Shown: positions 11,500-32,214 of the stretch, in pieces | How the letters are laid out: the number at the start of each line of letters is the position of its first letter | Position numbering within the stretch: position 1 is the first letter of the stretch | Origin: Xestospongia muta | Lineage: Eukaryota > Porifera > Demospongiae > Haplosclerida > Petrosiidae | Assembly (NCBI GenBank): GCA_963693285.1 | Contig: OY848926.1 | Coordinates: 5,192,501-5,256,500, forward strand | Length of the DNA stretch: 64,000 nt | Reading direction: 5' to 3' | Position numbers and translations under genes: made by a program | The notes under the pieces: generated by a model | The model's input: only the letters and a program-made list of their open reading frames with translations | What the model was told of the DNA's origin: nothing | Databases searched by the model: none

Positions 11500-13373
11500 T
11501 TAAATGTAATCATCATCACATTTTCCATAAGCAGGGTTCTCTTCAATATTAATAGCTGGAGGTAGAACACTCATGTATGCTCCATTAATCTCCATATATA
11601 ATCCAGTAACACTGCTACCATTATTATCAGTAGGGTTGTTACCAGTAGGTACATATGAAGGGTTTGTTGAAGTGAGAGGGTCATCTTTTGTGGTGATGCC
11701 ATCATCATCATATAGTGATAGTGTCTTCTTGTATCTAGTAAACAGTAGACATACACACACCAGTATTATAATAATGAGAGAAATAATTAATACTATAATG
11801 ATAAGTGGTAATATTACAGCCAGTAGTAACTGTGCATTAGTAGGAGGTGTCCAAACTGGTATAGAAAATATTGATGTATCTATTGAAGAATATAAACAAT
11901 GATAAAGTATGCAAGTCAATAAATCATACCTAATGTACCAGTAGTAGTAGTAGTGATTAATGTATTTCCTGTAGTAATAAGAACAGTGGTGGCAGCTGCA
12001 TTAGTGGTTGTAATAGTAGCATCAAGTGTAGCCATAATAGAAGTAGTAGTAATATACATAAAAGTAGTAGGTGTGGTTACAATCTTGGCAGAGGTTGACA
12101 TATCAGAAAATTTATATGAATTGTCTGTGGTTGGTATATCATAACTTATTTCTAATGTAACAAGTGGAAAATCATTTGCTCCTTCTGTTCTAAGTGCTTC
12201 GTTAATTGTTGAAGGAGCAGGTGAATCTACATTTTCATTAATACGTAAATTAAGTGGTCCACTCTCTCTTTGTTGATATAACCATAACTGACTAGATGAA
12301 TCTCGAGGCACATGAACACCAACTATATCTCCCTCTTGGAACTCCAGTGGTGTCACAGGATAATACTCATGTACATTTAGGTTACCTGTTGAATTAGCAA
12401 TAACTAAACTAGATCCTTGTTTATTGTAACTATTAGGACCAGTTTGATGCCATATTTGGAGTTCTGGTAAGTCTCCTGCAGCTCTGTTTTGATCTACAGC
12501 TCCATAGATCCATTTTGTAACACTACCATTACATGAGAACTTCATTTCTGGATATATATACTGTCTTCTATTAGTTAGCAATCTAACTTCATGTATCAGT
12601 AGAGCATTCTCCTTGATGATTGTAGCATTTATTGAACTACTAACACAAGCTCCTTCTAATGACATAACAGATCACAATAGTTTAGTATATATGATATAAC
12701 TCACCAGTTATAGGATAGACTAATACCAAATCACTAGTAATTGGACTACCAGATAAATCAACAGTTGTTGAATTAAATGAGACTTCATAACTATCAAAAC
12801 TAACAACATTTTGTATGCAATAAACTCTAAAAATACTGTTCACTTGAGGAGGTTGTGATATAGCTAATATATCTCCACTTTGTACTGGTATGGGTGGATC
12901 CAGAGGATATTCAAACACTCCATTAGTACTGACATTATTAGTTGAGTAATATATAGTTCTCTTACTGCCTAGAACAAGATTGTATTGATTAGGATTAGCT
13001 ATTTGAGGTCTCCATATTTGAACATTAGGAAATAACTGACGACTATTAGTTGCCCTCCTAAGGTCACCTCCCACAATAACACTGGTAATAGTTGTTGATG
13101 AACAGTTAAACTGATATTCTGTGAGGATTCTAATTTTATTATCCAAGAGAATCCCAATTCTGCTAATATCTATCCGTCCAGCTCTAAAAGTTAATAGTCC
13201 TAACTCCATAAACCTCTCAGTACATTGTTGTGATGTAATAGATTCTGCTACTACTAATGTAGAAAGATGACATATTACTACTTTTGTTAATTGCTAATAT
13301 TAAAACAACTAAACTTACTGTTTCTCCACACTAAGATAATCATAAGATTCCAATGAAAATTTAACAAGAGCAT
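11500..13373 (-). CDS. Kinase-less two-domain transmembrane receptor (type A), tandem copy
   Basis: Exons: 13373-13319 (signal peptide, MLLLNFHWNLMIILVW), 13244-12705 (D1), 12655-11930 (D2 plus Thr-rich stalk) and 11879-11500 (TM, tail). It matches the gene at 2958-4838 at an offset of 8535-8542 nt with the same exon lengths, so it is a tandem duplicate. The TM exon encodes TNAQLLLAVILPL and further Ile-rich sequence, then RYKK. The tail has NPSYVP, GLYMEI, NPAYG and DDDYI before the stop. D2 starts EGACVSSS instead of DGACVSSS. No internal stop or frameshift was seen. Same inferred role as its twin: a type I receptor whose tail offers tyrosines to a kinase but has no enzyme domain. Confidence 0.8.
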
Positions 13374-13439
13374 CTTGTGTACTAACACAACAGATTTTTC
13401 CATCAACAATTATTATTAGCTGAATGAAGCCATAGTTTG

Positions 13440-14565
13440 TTGGCAGTAGATCAACTGTTTAGACACACACACACATCTTCAGCTGTTATAAGAGAGATGA
13501 CCACTCAAAATTATAAGTACAAAACAATGTCGTTTTATAATTGTAAGATGACATAATCAAAAGAATAATATATACATTTAAAAGACAACTCTACTCATCA
13601 TTGTTATTATTACCAATTTAACAATTGTGTAATATTATGAGATCAAACATTCTACTTGTTGTATTGTGATAATTGAGTGACTCAACTCACTAAAGATTTT
13701 ACAATGATTAAATCATTGTTAATATATTTCACATTAATCAAATTACTTACACAATAAATAATATATTAACAAATTCATATATTGATATTGCATTAAACAA
13801 AATAGAGACAACTATTATTGCATAGTCAGTCATGAGCCATCTTAAAACAGTAGTATTTAACATCAGTGATATGGTACGATACCAACTAGTACTAGTACCT
13901 GACTACATAAGATATATAAAATATCCATGATGGTTCTGATACAAAGTTATAACAATTTTCATAAAGACACCCCTACATTGGATTAAAGTAGACCATTTTA
14001 CTGATGCTATGAAAAATAGTTGCTCATTGTAACAATTTTATAAATACTATTTACATCAATACCATAGTTACAATCATACATGGTCATGAGTTACTTGACA
14101 AGTTAAAATAATTACAATACAATAGATAATATATCAATTACAACAATTATAGTAATTGAAATAATAATACAATATATTTAAAAACTGATGATAATTTTCA
14201 CTGCACATTATAAATAGCAAACAATAGAATAGAATAAAATACAATTACATTACAAGTTTCTACAATACAATACATGATGTACATATAATGACATCATGTT
14301 TATTATTACAAAATATAAAATAGATAAACATAATATATAGAATAATTAATATATTATACAAAATATATCAATTATATACTGTAGTATAGGTAATGACTTG
14401 AGTCTTCATTATATATTAATTCTGACAAAATCAGTATTTATTTAAGTTTTAATTGATAGAAATATTTTTATAATAAACATATGAGACTAGAATATATATT
14501 TGAGTATTTATAATTACCAGTTTATTAATATTAAATTATTAAACAATACATAATTATTGCATAAA
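13440..14565. other. AT-rich intergenic spacer, duplicate of 4950-6035
   Basis: No open reading frame of note. It aligns over its length with the spacer at 4950-6035, including the blocks around ATAGAGACAACTATTATTGC and the AT-rich run before the next gene's stop. It differs by point changes and small indels. The 3' flank of the gene at 14594 lies at its right end. Confidence 0.6.
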
Positions 14566-14593
14566 CTATACAAAATAGTGTATGTAGAAATGT

Positions 14594-16888
14594 CTATGGT
14601 GTTGCAATATCATAAATGTAGTCATAATCATTTCTTCCATAAGCAGGGTTCTCATCAGTATTAACAGCTGGTGGTAGAGCACTCTTATATGCATCATTAA
14701 TATCCATATATATACCAGCAAAGTCATCATTATCAGTATCATTAGTAACATATGAAGGATTTGAAGTATAAGGAACAACCTTAGTAATATATGAAGGATT
14801 TGAAGTATAACGATCAACCTTTGTGGCGACGACATCATCATATAGTGATGGTGTCTTCTTGTATCTAGTAAACAGTAGACATACACACACCAGTAATATA
14901 ATAATGAGGGAAATAATTACTACTATAATGATAATCGTTAGTACTACAACTGGTAGTAACTGTGTGTTAGGAGATGGTATTCCAATTGGTATAGAAGGAG
15001 TTGGAGATATTAACACATTCATAGTGGTTGATGTAGGAAGTGAGAAAGATGTAGACAAAGATACAAATAATAGAACACTTGAAGTAGATGAACTAGATAA
15101 TATCAAGTTAATGGAGGTAGTAGTAGATGATGATAATATGTTGGTGGTACTTGAAGTGTGTCTGATGTGGAGACTATTGGTGTCTGATGTCAAGGGATAA
15201 CTAGTACCTATGGAGTTATAATAAATAACTGATAATAAATGATACTTACTTGAGGTACCTGTCAAAGATTTTATCTCTGTACTAACACCTATACATATAA
15301 GAAGTAATTATATTGGACAATGTAAACACACCTGTTGTAGCCATACTACTTGAAGGTGTGCTTGAGAGTACCACAGTGACTGTAGAACTTAATGTAGGAA
15401 GTGATGTCAAGAGATAACTAGTACCTATGTAGTTATAATAAATAACTGATAATAAATAATACTTACTTGAGATGGTTGTCATTGATAGTAACTCCGTAGT
15501 AATACCTATATATATAAGAAGTAATTATATCGGACAATATAAACACACACCTGTTGTAGCCATACTACTGGTTTCTATAGTAGAAGAGATGGTTGTTGAT
15601 ACTATCTCTGTACTAATACCTATATTTATAAGAAGTGAAAATAGTATTACACATTATATTAACATACTTATTATCACTGTGACTAGAGGAAAATTATTTG
15701 CCTCATCTGTTGTAAGTATTTCATTTATTGTTGAAGGAGCAGGTGAATTTACTTCATTATTAATATATAGATTAAGTGGTCCACTCTCTCTTTGTTCATA
15801 TAGACATAGTTGACTATTATTATCATCAGGTATATGAACACCAACTATATCTCCCTCTTGGAACTCCAGTGGTGTCACAGGATAATACTCATAGACATTA
15901 GGAGCTATTGATATATTAGCAGTAACTAAACTAGATCCTTGTTTATTGTAACTATTAGGACCAGTTTCACGCCATATTTGGAGTTCAGGTAAGTCTCCTG
16001 TAGATCTGTTTTGATCTATAGCTCCATAGATCCATTTTGTAACACTACCATTACATGAGAACTTCATCTCTGGATATATATACTGTCTTCTTTGTCCTGT
16101 CTGTCTGACATCATGTATCAATAGAGCATTCTCCTTGATGAGTGTAGCATTTATTGAACTACTAACACAAGCTCCATCTAATGACATAACAGATCACAAT
16201 AGTTTAGTATATATGATATAACTCACCAGTTATAGGATAGACTAATACCAAATCACTAGTAATTGGACTACCATATAATTCAGTAGCTATTGCACTAAAT
16301 GAGACTTTATAACTATCAAAACTAACAACATCTTGTATGTAATAAACTCTAAAAATACTGTTCTCTTGAGAAGGTTGTGATATAGCTAATATCTCTCCAT
16401 TTTGTACTGATATGGGTGGATCCAGAGGATATTCAAACACTCCATTAGTACTGACATTATGAGTTGAGTAGTATATAGTTCTCACACTACTGTCAATACG
16501 ATAATATCGATTAATTCGTACCTCATCTTCTCCTTGACGTCTCCAGATTTGAACACTAGGAAATAACTGTCGATTGTTATTCCGTGCCCTAAGGTCACCT
16601 CCCACAATAACACTGGTAATAGTTGTTGATGAACAGTTAAACTGATATTCTGTGAGGAGCCTGATTTCATTACTTAAATTATATCCCTTTTTACTGATGC
16701 CTACTGTCTTTGCTCTATATTTAATCAAGTCAAAGTCCATGAACCTCTCTGTACAGACAGTAGGCTCAGTATAGTCTATATATATTAAATGTTATAATTC
16801 TATTAACATTATTTCTGGACTTACTTGTCTTGATTGTATACAACAGTAAAAGAAAGATCAGTGACCAGTGACTGTTACAGCGTTCCAT
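14594..16888 (-). CDS. Kinase-less two-domain transmembrane receptor with Ser/Thr stalk (type A), tandem copy
   Basis: Exons: 16888-16825 (signal peptide, MERCNSHWSLIFLLLLYT), 16775-16227 (D1), 16177-15668 (D2), short phase-1 stalk exons between 15640 and 15260, and 15207-14594 (stalk, TM, tail). It matches 6064-8359 at an offset of about 8530 nt. D1 has RYRA-type and VGGDLRARN variants; D2 has the SCNGSVTKWIYGA and PELQIW blocks. The TM is Ile/Val-rich with RYKK, and the tail has two NPSY motifs, GIYMDI, NPAYG and YDYIYDI. Frame is open as spliced. The D1 exon starts at an ATAG/ACTATAC acceptor where the paralogues have GTAG/GCTATAC. Confidence 0.78.
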
Positions 16889-17052
16889 CGTATCTTTTTT
16901 CATTAAATTTCTATAACACGAGGTAATTATCAGTGGAGTACTTTGAAGTGTCAAAAAGATAATTAAAACATAATTAAAACACTACAACTGACAGTTATGA
17001 CAACATTATGGACATCTGTCTTAATAATAATAATTGGTTTATTGTAAAGTTG

Positions 17053-17690
17053 TCAACAGTGATACATTCTTTGTAAATCTATATAGAGGTTATGTCCAGT
17101 ATCTAGTGGACCTCCAAGTACTGGACTCTCTGGACTACAGGTCTTGTCTTCATTAGACAATGGACTACTGAGGAGTTTAACATCAGCTTGAGATAGATCT
17201 GATACCAGCTTGACAAATGTAGGACGACTAGAAGTCTCTGGATGCCTGTCATTGATGTACACACATTATCAAGTAGTAGTAGTACAATACAGACACTCTT
17301 ACCAACATCGTATCATCATCTTATAGATAGGTCTGGGACAACCAGGAGGAGGAGGAAGACGATAACCAGAATCTATTAACCTCATACACTAAAATAATAT
17401 CACATAGTTACAAAATGTTGATACATAACATTAGTAATGTACTGACTTCAGGAGCTGTCCATTTAATGGGAATTTGTTTAGCATGTGAGATATAATAGTT
17501 CTCATCTTGTAAATCTCTGGACATACCAAGTCTGCAATCTGTACACAAAACAATAGATCCATTCTAGTTATATTTACAACTATATCATACCTTACAAATA
17601 CCCTGTTCAGTCACTAGTATATTCCTAGCTGCCAGGTCTCAAACATTTCTTTGACATATACTCCATACCTGAGGCAATCTGATGACAGAA
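17053..17690 (-). pseudogene. Partial RTK kinase 3' end (broken)
   Basis: Minus-strand order: a damaged catalytic-loop exon (about 17680-17590; the segment coding HRD and neighbours has lost about 10 nt), the activation exon (about 17540-17450), a helix G/H exon (about 17405-17315) and an intact C-terminal exon (stop at 17053; RPTFVKLVSDLSQAD). The helix F exon between activation and G/H exons is missing. The flanking block up to 17850 is shared with 1200-1440. Confidence 0.7.
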
Positions 17691-17989
17691 ACAGTTGATA
17701 CTGTAAAGTACCTCTCCTGTTCAGTACATCACAGAGAAAATTTAGAAAGTACATGTCACAAAATCTATGAAAATGTGTTGGATATAATCATTATGAAATC
17801 AATTGAAATCTTCCATTGCATGCATGAAATATATAATAAGCAATTAAAATTACTTAGTAATTATAAAACCATGCATAGATACTATTAATGTGAGTTAAAT
17901 TATGACAAGAAACAAACCAACACTATCAACAGTATAGTCCTTCATAAATTAGAATATTATAATTCTATTAACATTATTTCTGGACTTAC

Positions 17990-18053
17990 TTGACTTGATT
18001 GTATACAACAGTAAAAGAAAGATCAGTGACCACTGACTGTTACAGTGTACCAT
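17990..18053 (-). pseudogene. Orphan signal-peptide exon
   Basis: Same signal-peptide exon as in the receptors (ATG, HCNSHWSLIFLLLLYT core, GTAAGT donor), here starting MVHC. It is followed downstream only by the broken kinase at 17053-17690. Matches the orphan exon at 1476-1539. Confidence 0.6.
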
Positions 18054-18234
18054 CATATCTTTGTCATTGAATTTCTACTAACACAAGATTATTGGTGGAA
18101 TACTTTGAGATGACAAAAAAGTTTACAAATATAATTAAAAAGTTACAAATGACAGTTATTACAACACTATGGACATCTGTCTTAAGAATAAATAGTAATT
18201 GCTTAATATCAAGTTGTTAACAGTGATAAATTTT

Positions 18235-22987
<4,753 letters not shown>

Positions 22988-23159
22988 CATATCTTTGTCA
23001 TTGAATTTCTGCTGACATGAGGTCAATGAATACCTTAAAGTGTCTAAGAGGTTATTAATATAATTAAAAAACTACAACTGACAGTTGTGACAACATAATA
23101 TGGATAACTGTCTTAATTGCTTTAATGTCAAGTTGTCAACATTTGACACATTCTTTAAA

Positions 23160-23475
23160 GGTTATGTCCAGTATCTAGTGGACCTCCCAGTACTGGACTC
23201 TCTGGACTACAGGTCTTGTCTTCATTAGATAATGGACTACTGAGGAGTTGAACATCAGCTTGAGATAGATCTGATACCAACTTGACAAATGTAGGACAAC
23301 TAGAAGTCTCTGGATGCCTGTCATTGATGTACACACATTATCAAGTAGTAGTAGTACAATACAGACACTCTTACCAACATTGTATCATCATCTTATAGAT
23401 AGGTCTGGGACAACCAGGAGGAGGACGAAGACAATAACCAGAATCTATTAACCTCATACACTCAAAAACCCTCAC
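23160..23475 (-). pseudogene. 3' fragment of an RTK kinase
   Basis: Only the helix G/H exon (about 23465-23370) and the C-terminal exon (about 23320-23160) remain. The homology stops near 23490-23520, and what follows up to 24780 is transposon-derived sequence. The same truncated kinase end followed by the same flanking sequence occurs at 56615-56950, so the truncation predates a segmental duplication. Confidence 0.65.
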
Positions 23476-23639
23476 ATCATTATCTACTCTATATTTTATT
23501 TGGTATGACTCTCAATTTTTACATTCCTACAATTAGAAATGATATTTGTTATTATAGAAAAGTTAGCATAATAACTAGTAGTTATTATGCTGCTTTTTCT
23601 ATTATAACAATTATCTTTTCTACTTGTACCCATGATGAT

Positions 23640-24340
23640 TATCAAGGACGTTTTCTAATTGAGAGGTTAGAACCACCCACATGGTTGTTGATAATTGGAA
23701 TACCTTGACGAAGGAGGAAACGCAAAGCAGAAAGCTGCTTTAGTGGGCTTTGTTGAAGTTTCTTTCTGGTGTTCTCAATCTCTCTCAATAGTTGTTCATT
23801 AATGGGAACTTTAGAAGCAGCAAGTGTCATAAGAGCATTTTTTGTGGGCTATTGAGCGTTCATGATCCCTGAACTTTTCAATTGCCTTTTCTAATTAGAA
23901 AAACTAGAGGCTACAATGCTTGATCTGCTCTGCTATTCCTCATTGAGCTACCACTCGATGCTTGACACAATAATAGAAAAAAGTTTGAGTCTTGACTGGC
24001 AGAAATGATTCCATTTAAATTGATCATACCAAGAAGGCAAAAAACCTCTTGTTTTTCCAGATTGTATCATTTTTGTTTTATTAAGCAAAATCTTATCTCT
24101 GGGTTGATTAATTTCAGATGCAGTACAGCATAACGACTTGCAACTGTTATCATACACCTGACCTGATGGCTCTTTCGTGCCAGGTGGTTCTGTATCAAGC
24201 CTTCTGCTTCTTGATCAGACATATCAATTTCCTCATTACTGTTCTCTCTATTGCCTTTTTCATCACTTGGCTGACTTTCATTGCCTTCTTCATTACTTGC
24301 TCCATCATTACCTTCATCATCATGTATACCAGGTTGAGTT
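23640..24340 (-). mobile_element. Degenerate hAT-like (ZMYM1-type) transposase fragment
   Basis: Minus-strand pieces, read in order, are: an acidic N-terminal stretch (about 24340-24180, in a broken frame); a TTF-type zinc-finger-like block (24157-23948; RGFLPSWYDQFKWNHFC); and a helical segment (23830-23642; INEQLLREIENTRKKL then SALRFLLRQGIPI). That order is the one seen at the N-terminus of hAT-like transposases and ZMYM1-like proteins. Stops and frameshifts separate the parts and the catalytic region is missing. The paralogous block at 57000-57330 lacks it, so it inserted in this copy. Family assignment is from memory of conserved blocks. Confidence 0.5.
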
Positions 24341-24417
24341 GAAGATGGTTCACAAAAATGTCCATCATTGTTATCTATTCAGATGAGTAATAGTTGGCTT
24401 AATATATAATATATTAA

Positions 24418-24484
24418 GTCAGTTACCTATGCTATGACTTAGTTTGTCTAATTTATTAGACAAAGTAAGGCATAGGTAACTGAC
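24418..24484. repeat. Imperfect palindrome (hairpin)
   Basis: The left arm GTCAGTTACCTATGC and further bases to TTTGTCTAAT pairs with the right arm ATTAGACAAA to GCATAGGTAACTGAC. Arms are about 32 nt with a few mismatches and almost no loop. It may be a foldback element or a remnant transposon terminus. Confidence 0.75.
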
Positions 24485-24656
24485 CTTGAAGTGTTGATAA
24501 GCAGTAGGCAAACAGGGATGTTTGCCTGGACATGCCACTAGTAACAATTCTTCTCCTTTTTGGTTGTATCATTTTCATGAAGCAAAACAGGAGCCAGGTG
24601 CTCCAAAAACCAATAAAGTGTGAAATATTTACATAATAACCTTATTTGAATATTGG

Positions 24657-24728
24657 ATTGATGAGTATGAATCATAAAGAAATGTCCAAATTTACACATT
24701 TCTTTGTGATTCATGCTTGACTTCATCA
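24657..24728. repeat. Second inverted repeat
   Basis: Arms of about 30 nt: a left arm containing GAATCATAAAGAAATGT and a right arm containing ACATTTCTTTGTGATTC, flanked by TTGATGA and TCATCAA. The loop is about 10 nt. It lies 170 nt from the palindrome at 24418-24484, in the same transposon-rich stretch. Confidence 0.7.
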
Positions 24729-24734
24729 ATTGTT

Positions 24735-24800
24735 GTTGTAATCAACATAGTACATGTTTTATATAATAATTACAGGGGGGCAAGGCCCCCTGTTAAAAAG
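24735..24800. repeat. Fragment related to the MITE at 41294-41609
   Basis: The stretch with TACATGTTTTATATAATAA, TTACAG, a G-run and GGCCCCCTGTT matches 41510-41560 inside the MITE that interrupts the pseudogene at 41187-41812. The terminal TIR is not present here, so this is a fragment. Confidence 0.5.
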
Positions 24801-24814
24801 CTATCATGATCACT

Positions 24815-26110
24815 GATGCCAATCATTTGTGAGCTGAGATTACTGCTTCACCCATTCTACTGGATATGCTAAAACAAGTGATATGAGGACCCATAAGCAC
24901 ATTGTTTCTTGTGTTCATGTCTTTTGTAACACTTGCTGAAGGGGGTACTTTTTGGAGCATTTTGGTTAAAAACCCTTACATCAAAAAATGGAGTTTGTTT
25001 GTGTATGCCCCAGAAACCTTCTGCCTTAATATCCAATCTTGCTATTTGGTCTTTGTTTGATGTCTTGAAATAGAGATTTCTCAGTCAAGTGCTATAGTGG
25101 AGGTTTAATACAGACATCATGGTAAACTTCAGAGAGGAGATCCATAGTGAGATCCTTGATCCCATTGTGTCAACAATAGAGAAACCTCCCCAAGGAACAG
25201 CTGAGAGCATGAACGACATTGAATGGATGGCCACAAGAGCAGGTCAAATATAACTGTGTCAGCTGCCAGCTGTACCTAGGCCTTAAACACAGAATGTCCT
25301 GAAATGTGCAACAAGAAGCCATGACTTTTGATGGAAAAAGCAACAAGCCAGCTAGTTGTTTGGCTGCTTCTATAAGTCTTTAGGTGGGTGGGGTAAGTTG
25401 AGACATAAGACTTTCCAACAGTGATAATTACCCATATTATTCTCTCTTTTAACTTTAATTTTGAGGACCTTTTGTTCACAATGTCATAGAACTACACTTT
25501 CTTTGTAGGACAATATCATCCACTAAAAGACCTGTAAATTTATAGAAAACACTGTAATCTAAAGTAGTAATAGTAATGGGAATTGAAACACTCAAACCAC
25601 CTAACTGACCAGGTAGAGAGAACAGATTTCTTTCACTATCACTGATGGCAGATTTCCCTGTGATTGAAGGTAATAAGCAGTTTCTGATACCATCTTCCAC
25701 TGGCTCCATATAGTTGACTATATTAGGAGTGGTACAAATAAGAATAGTTGATTGATTGGAGAAACCATGTGTGACTGTTTTCAAAGGCAGCTTGGAGGTA
25801 CATCATTGTAATAGCGGCAAGATATTTAATCTCCTGTACCCATGAAGTGACTTTGTACTTAACAAAGTCCTGAGTGAATAGAGATTCTAAATATTGTCTA
25901 CCTTCATCAATTATTTGAACATTGGAACCTTCAAAGATACCAATTGCTTTAGAGAATTCCTCCTCCATTACTAACACCCATGTTTTACTGGAGTTGGGAT
26001 AGTAACCATAGGTAGGGCCAGGAGAAACAATCATATCCCACCATCTATGAAGATTTACAACTAGCCCAACTGCACAGGTGTCATCTGCATACCAAATCTA
26101 TTATATAAGG
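24815..26110 (-). mobile_element. Retroelement reverse-transcriptase C-terminal remnant (copy 1)
   Basis: Near 26090 the minus strand encodes IWYADDTCAVG, the YxDD box of a reverse transcriptase, followed by GYYPNSSKTWVLV (about 26020), an EGRQYLESL-like block, and IRNCLLPSITGKSAISDSER (about 25690) with LFSLPGQLGGLSVSIP (about 25620). Further down lie traces of a RHNEI/LLSEVCHDV-like and a GFW/FNPNAP-like end. These blocks in this order are typical of C-terminal parts of invertebrate retroelement polyproteins. Several frames and stops are needed to follow them, so it is dead. No integrase, endonuclease or terminal repeat was seen, so I do not name the clade. Confidence 0.65.
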
Positions 26111-26698
26111 TGATCTACCTTCTTTTGACTAGATGTAATATCCCTAATGCGTACATAAGCATTGTCATGATCAGATGATCTCCCTCTATAGTCCCTTCTT
26201 GTGAGTATATAGTTTCAGTATCGATGAATAGCTTGGAACTATGATTTTTAAATGGTTTCAGTTACAAATCACAGAAACCTGAAACTCATTTGGAACCTGA
26301 TTATTACAAATCATAAAAGTCACATGTAATTTTATTAACAACATTAATTTTGTTATGAGTCTAAAGGACACACACACATACATCTATATGTAATGGTAAT
26401 ATCCTTGTTAATACAAAATGATATAAACTATACATAATATAGACTGAATATAGTAAATGACTAGAATATACTGTACTATAGGTAATGACTTGAGTCTTTA
26501 TTAGATATTAATTACAACACAATTAGTATCTATTTTAAATTATAATTAATAAAAAAATTTTTTTTGCAATAAACATTTATTATAATTCTATAACACAAAT
26601 ACACAAATATTTATAATTACCAGTTTATTAGTATTAAATTATCAAACAATACATAATTATTATATAAACTATACAATATAGAGTGTATGTAGAAATGG

Positions 26699-27447
26699 TT
26701 ATAGTGTTGTGATATCATAAATGTAGTCATAATCATGTCTTCCATAAGCAAGGTTCTCATCAATATTAACAGCTGGTGGTAGAGCACCTCTTATATGCTT
26801 CATTAATATCCATATATAATCCAGTACCGCTGCTACCATCATTATCAGTAGGGTTGTTACTAGTAGGTACATATGAAGGGTTTATTGAAGTGGGAGGGTC
26901 ATCTTTTCTGGTGATAACATCATCATATAGTGATAGTGTCTTCTTGTATCTAGTAAACAGTAGACATACACACACCGGTATTATAATAATGAGGGAAATA
27001 ATTACTACTAGGATGAGCAGGTGAATTTACTTTACTATTTTACTGTCTAGAACATATTGATCATAATATTATTGAATAGATCCATGGGATCGATCTCCAT
27101 ATTTAAACACTAGGAAATAACTGACCATTTTTTTTGGTGTTCTAAGGTCACCTCCCACAATAACTTTGGTAATAGTTGTTGATGAACAGTTAAACTAATA
27201 TTCTGTGAGGAGTCTGGTTTCATTACTTAAACTATATCCCTTTTTACTGATGCCTACTGTTTTTGCTCTATATTTAATCAAGTCAAAGTCCATGAACCTC
27301 TCTGTATGTACAGACAGCAGGCTCAGTATAGCCTACATATATATTAAATGTTATAATTCTATTAACATTATTTTTGGACTTACTTGACTTGATTGTATGC
27401 AACAGTAAAAGAAAGATCAGTGACCATTGACTGTTACAATACTCCAT
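26699..27447 (-). pseudogene. Collapsed type A receptor pseudogene
   Basis: From the 5' end: a signal-peptide exon (ATG at 27447, MEYCNS-type), the first half of D1 (about 27340-27100), then a jump at about 27010-27050 into the TM and tail of a type A last exon. The second half of D1, all of D2 except a scrap, and the stalk are missing. In the tail an extra C near 26788 (GAGCACCTC where paralogues have GAGCACTC) shifts the frame before NPAYG. The same collapsed structure is found at 59208-60108. Confidence 0.65.
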
Positions 27448-27614
27448 CATATCTTTGTCATTTAATTTCTACCAATATAATGTTATTATTAGTAGAATAT
27501 TTGGAAGTGTCAAAAAAGTTTACAAATAATAATTAAAACTACAAACTGACAATTATAAAAACATTATGGACATTTGTTTTAAAAAGGAATACTAATTCCT
27601 TTAACATCAAGCTC

Positions 27615-32076
<4,462 letters not shown>

Positions 32077-32214
32077 CATATCTTTGTCATTGAATTTCTG
32101 CTGACATGACTAATTATCAATGGAATACTTTGAAGTGTATTATGAATATAATTAAAAACTGGTGTCATAACTTGTCAGTTGTGGTTTTTTAATTAAAATG
32201 AAGTAAATTATATT

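Larger units (their letters stand above)
2660..17250. repeat. Large tandem duplication, period about 8.53 kb
   Basis: The segment with two type A receptors, their spacer and a kinase 3' end occurs twice. Stops at 2958 and 11500, 6064 and 14594, and 8525 and 17053 give offsets of 8542, 8530 and 8528. Spacers align as well as exons. A block at 1-1720 also aligns to 16400-18235 at an offset of about 16.4-16.5 kb, so a larger unit was copied too. Confidence 0.85.
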
